NCBI GenBank assembly: GCA_016938695.1
Contig: JAFGUC010000006.1
Coordinates: 62,001-126,000, forward strand
DNA: 64,000 nt
From: Candidatus Woesearchaeota archaeon
GTDB taxonomy: Archaea; Nanobdellota; Nanobdellia; Woesearchaeales; JAFGUC01
Reading direction: 5' to 3'
Positions 62,897-64,000 of this stretch are shown here, one piece after another. A program made the position numbers and the translations under genes. The notes under the pieces are model-generated. The model was not told the DNA's origin and did not search any database. It saw nothing but the letters and a program-made list of their open reading frames with translations. Positions within the stretch are counted from its first letter, which is position 1, and every line of letters starts with the position of its first letter.

Positions 62897-63694
62897 ATGG
62901 CAGACGAATTTGAAATAATGCCTGAGAAAGAAATTTCTGATCTAAAGAAGGAACTTAAAGAGATTAAACAGAATCCATTGGGCGATAATGAACAAAGTTC
63001 TAAATTGTACAAAACTATGGATAATTTAAATGAATCCATGAGTAATATGCTTAATTTATTTAAAATTGCAGCAGACGGTATGAAAGCTGAAGAACAAGAA
63101 GAGTTATTCTTGGCAGAAAAGATTAAGCCTTTGTTTTCGAAAGTTGATCAGGTTATTGAGCAGAATGAGAAAATTGCGAAGGCTTTAGTTGCTATTGCTG
63201 ACATGATTGATGAGTTGAAGAATAACAAGGTTGTAAATCCTGTTGATGAACTTAGAAGTGCAGCAGGACTACCACAACAAAATTTTCAACAACCAAGTTT
63301 TAATCCTAATATGAATCCTCAGTATAATCCTCAACAACCACAACAGCCTCAAAGGTTTTCTGCTCCACAGCAACAATCTATGAAGCAACCTAGTTTTGGT
63401 TCTGATTTGGGTCCATTGCCAGAGGATTTAGGTTTAAATTCTGGTTCTGAGGAAGGAATACCTGGTCCATTTTTAGATGATTCTAAGGATTTGCCATCGT
63501 TTTCAGATTTTTCAGGAAATAATCCTAAGATGGGAATGCCTAAACCACCAGTTCAAGATACTGATCATGGATTTTCAATGAGTCATGTTCCTGAGACACA
63601 ACAATCAGGAATGAACTTTGGAGGAAATTCTGTGCCGCCACATTTTGATTCAAAACCACCTGAGAAAAAAGGTTTATTTGGTTTGAAAAAGTAA
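62897..63694 (+). CDS. Coiled-coil protein with Pro/Gln-rich tail
   Basis: A 265-residue protein: a helical charged start (1-110, KEISDLKKELKEIKQNP, later KIKPLFSKVDQVIEQNEKIA) predicted to form a coiled coil, then a disordered tail from about 130 rich in Pro, Gln, Asn and Ser (NPQYNPQQPQQPQRFSAPQQQ, in pieces). It ends in GLFGLKK. GGTGATTGAG precedes the ATG. It may be a scaffold. Function unknown. It is followed 12 bases later by the gene at 63706. Confidence 0.55.
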   Translation: MADEFEIMPEKEISDLKKELKEIKQNPLGDNEQSSKLYKTMDNLNESMSNMLNLFKIAADGMKAEEQEELFLAEKIKPLFSKVDQVIEQNEKIAKALVAIADMIDELKNNKVVNPVDELRSAAGLPQQNFQQPSFNPNMNPQYNPQQPQQPQRFSAPQQQSMKQPSFGSDLGPLPEDLGLNSGSEEGIPGPFLDDSKDLPSFSDFSGNNPKMGMPKPPVQDTDHGFSMSHVPETQQSGMNFGGNSVPPHFDSKPPEKKGLFGLKK

Positions 63695-63705
63695 TTTAGT
63701 TCAAA

Positions 63706-64000
63706 ATGGTATCTTTGTTTGATAAATCTGATGAATTGGGTAAGAATGAGAGTGTTTCTAATTTGACTAGTTCAAATCCTAGAATGAAAAAATTCATGAA
63801 ACATTTAATGATTGCTTCTGAGAAATTGATGCAAGTTAATTCTGCAAAGAGTGATTTGAATAATAAGCTTCATGAGATGCGTTCTTTTGTCAAAGATGCT
63901 CCTGCAAAAGAAATTCGTTCTAATTTTAATGATCATGTTGAAGAACTGATGTCAAAAGTAAATTATTTGGTAGATGCTGAAAAAAAAATATTAGCAGTTT
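63706..64000 (+). CDS. Helical protein, cut by the right edge
   Basis: An ATG at 63706 opens a frame with no stop to the end of the window (98 codons visible): MVSLFDKSDELGKNES, then RMKKFMKHLMIASEKL and further helical, charged sequence. It lies 12 bases after the preceding coiled-coil gene and is probably its partner. Nothing recognisable yet. The C-terminus is outside the window. Confidence 0.5.
   Translation, partial: MVSLFDKSDELGKNESVSNLTSSNPRMKKFMKHLMIASEKLMQVNSAKSDLNNKLHEMRSFVKDAPAKEIRSNFNDHVEELMSKVNYLVDAEKKILAV

Overview
The window is a compact, strongly AT-rich, gene-dense piece of an archaeal chromosome. The information-processing genes are archaeal: Spt4, Spt5, Rpo7, SecE, aIF1A, aIF5A, eS1, eL40, long-form uL11, Cbf5, Nop5/fibrillarin, Bud32, Pth2, archaeal AlaRS and XPD. 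It also carries FtsZ, a bacterial-type GyrB and a bacterial-type ThrRS. Small acidic proteins, many small membrane proteins and a mix of short-leader promoters with GAGGTGA-type Shine-Dalgarno (SD) sites suggest a DPANN archaeon of the Woesearchaeota/Pacearchaeota kind. That lineage call is inference and rests on no marker phylogeny.

Layout. 1-3206 (minus): a DUF1704-like protein cut by the window edge, a duplicated nucleotidyltransferase protein and a solitary archaellin. 3341-6061: three tandem paralogues of an unknown Cys-motif family. 6216-12653 (plus): gyrB, an isoprenoid-synthase-like gene, eS1, bud32 and thrS with a structured leader. 12659-23220 (mostly minus): an MBL hydrolase, ileS, argS (plus), cbf5, an HD protein, a candidate structured RNA of about 400 nt (20587-20995) and XPD. 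23339-26841 (plus): a SprT-like protease, aIF5A, eL40, a site-2 protease and TrmJ. 27836-34901: ten consecutive archaellin-family genes without archaellum motor genes. 34954-37721 (minus): ftsZ-secE-spt5-uL11. 37808-44951: FKBP, Pth2, a UDG, alaS and a helicase fragment. 44997-48244: PIN, rpo7, CBS, spt4, nop5 and fibrillarin. 48251-53446: aIF1A, SppA and membrane proteins. 53495-62104: a PLP/Zn-ribbon/rhodanese/PPC operon, metG, a flavoprotein, two radical SAM enzymes and a PRTase-like protein. 62108-62180: a tRNA (minus). 62269-64000: AMMECR1 and two coiled-coil genes, the last running off the window.

The most notable features are as follows. (i) The archaellin array has an A-B-C gene order in which a unit of about 1.98 kb is duplicated in tandem, and every copy carries a conserved cysteine pair. 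(ii) The candidate RNA has a palindrome-bearing promoter, a GNRA-capped 5' hairpin, C-rich loops and a terminator hairpin. (iii) The Cys-motif paralogues are three in a row. (iv) Two genes appear to start at ATA with ideal SD spacing. Most of the remainder is housekeeping: translation, tRNA charging and modification, transcription, secretion and cell division.

The only stretch over 300 bases without a protein gene is 20551-21117, which holds the candidate RNA.
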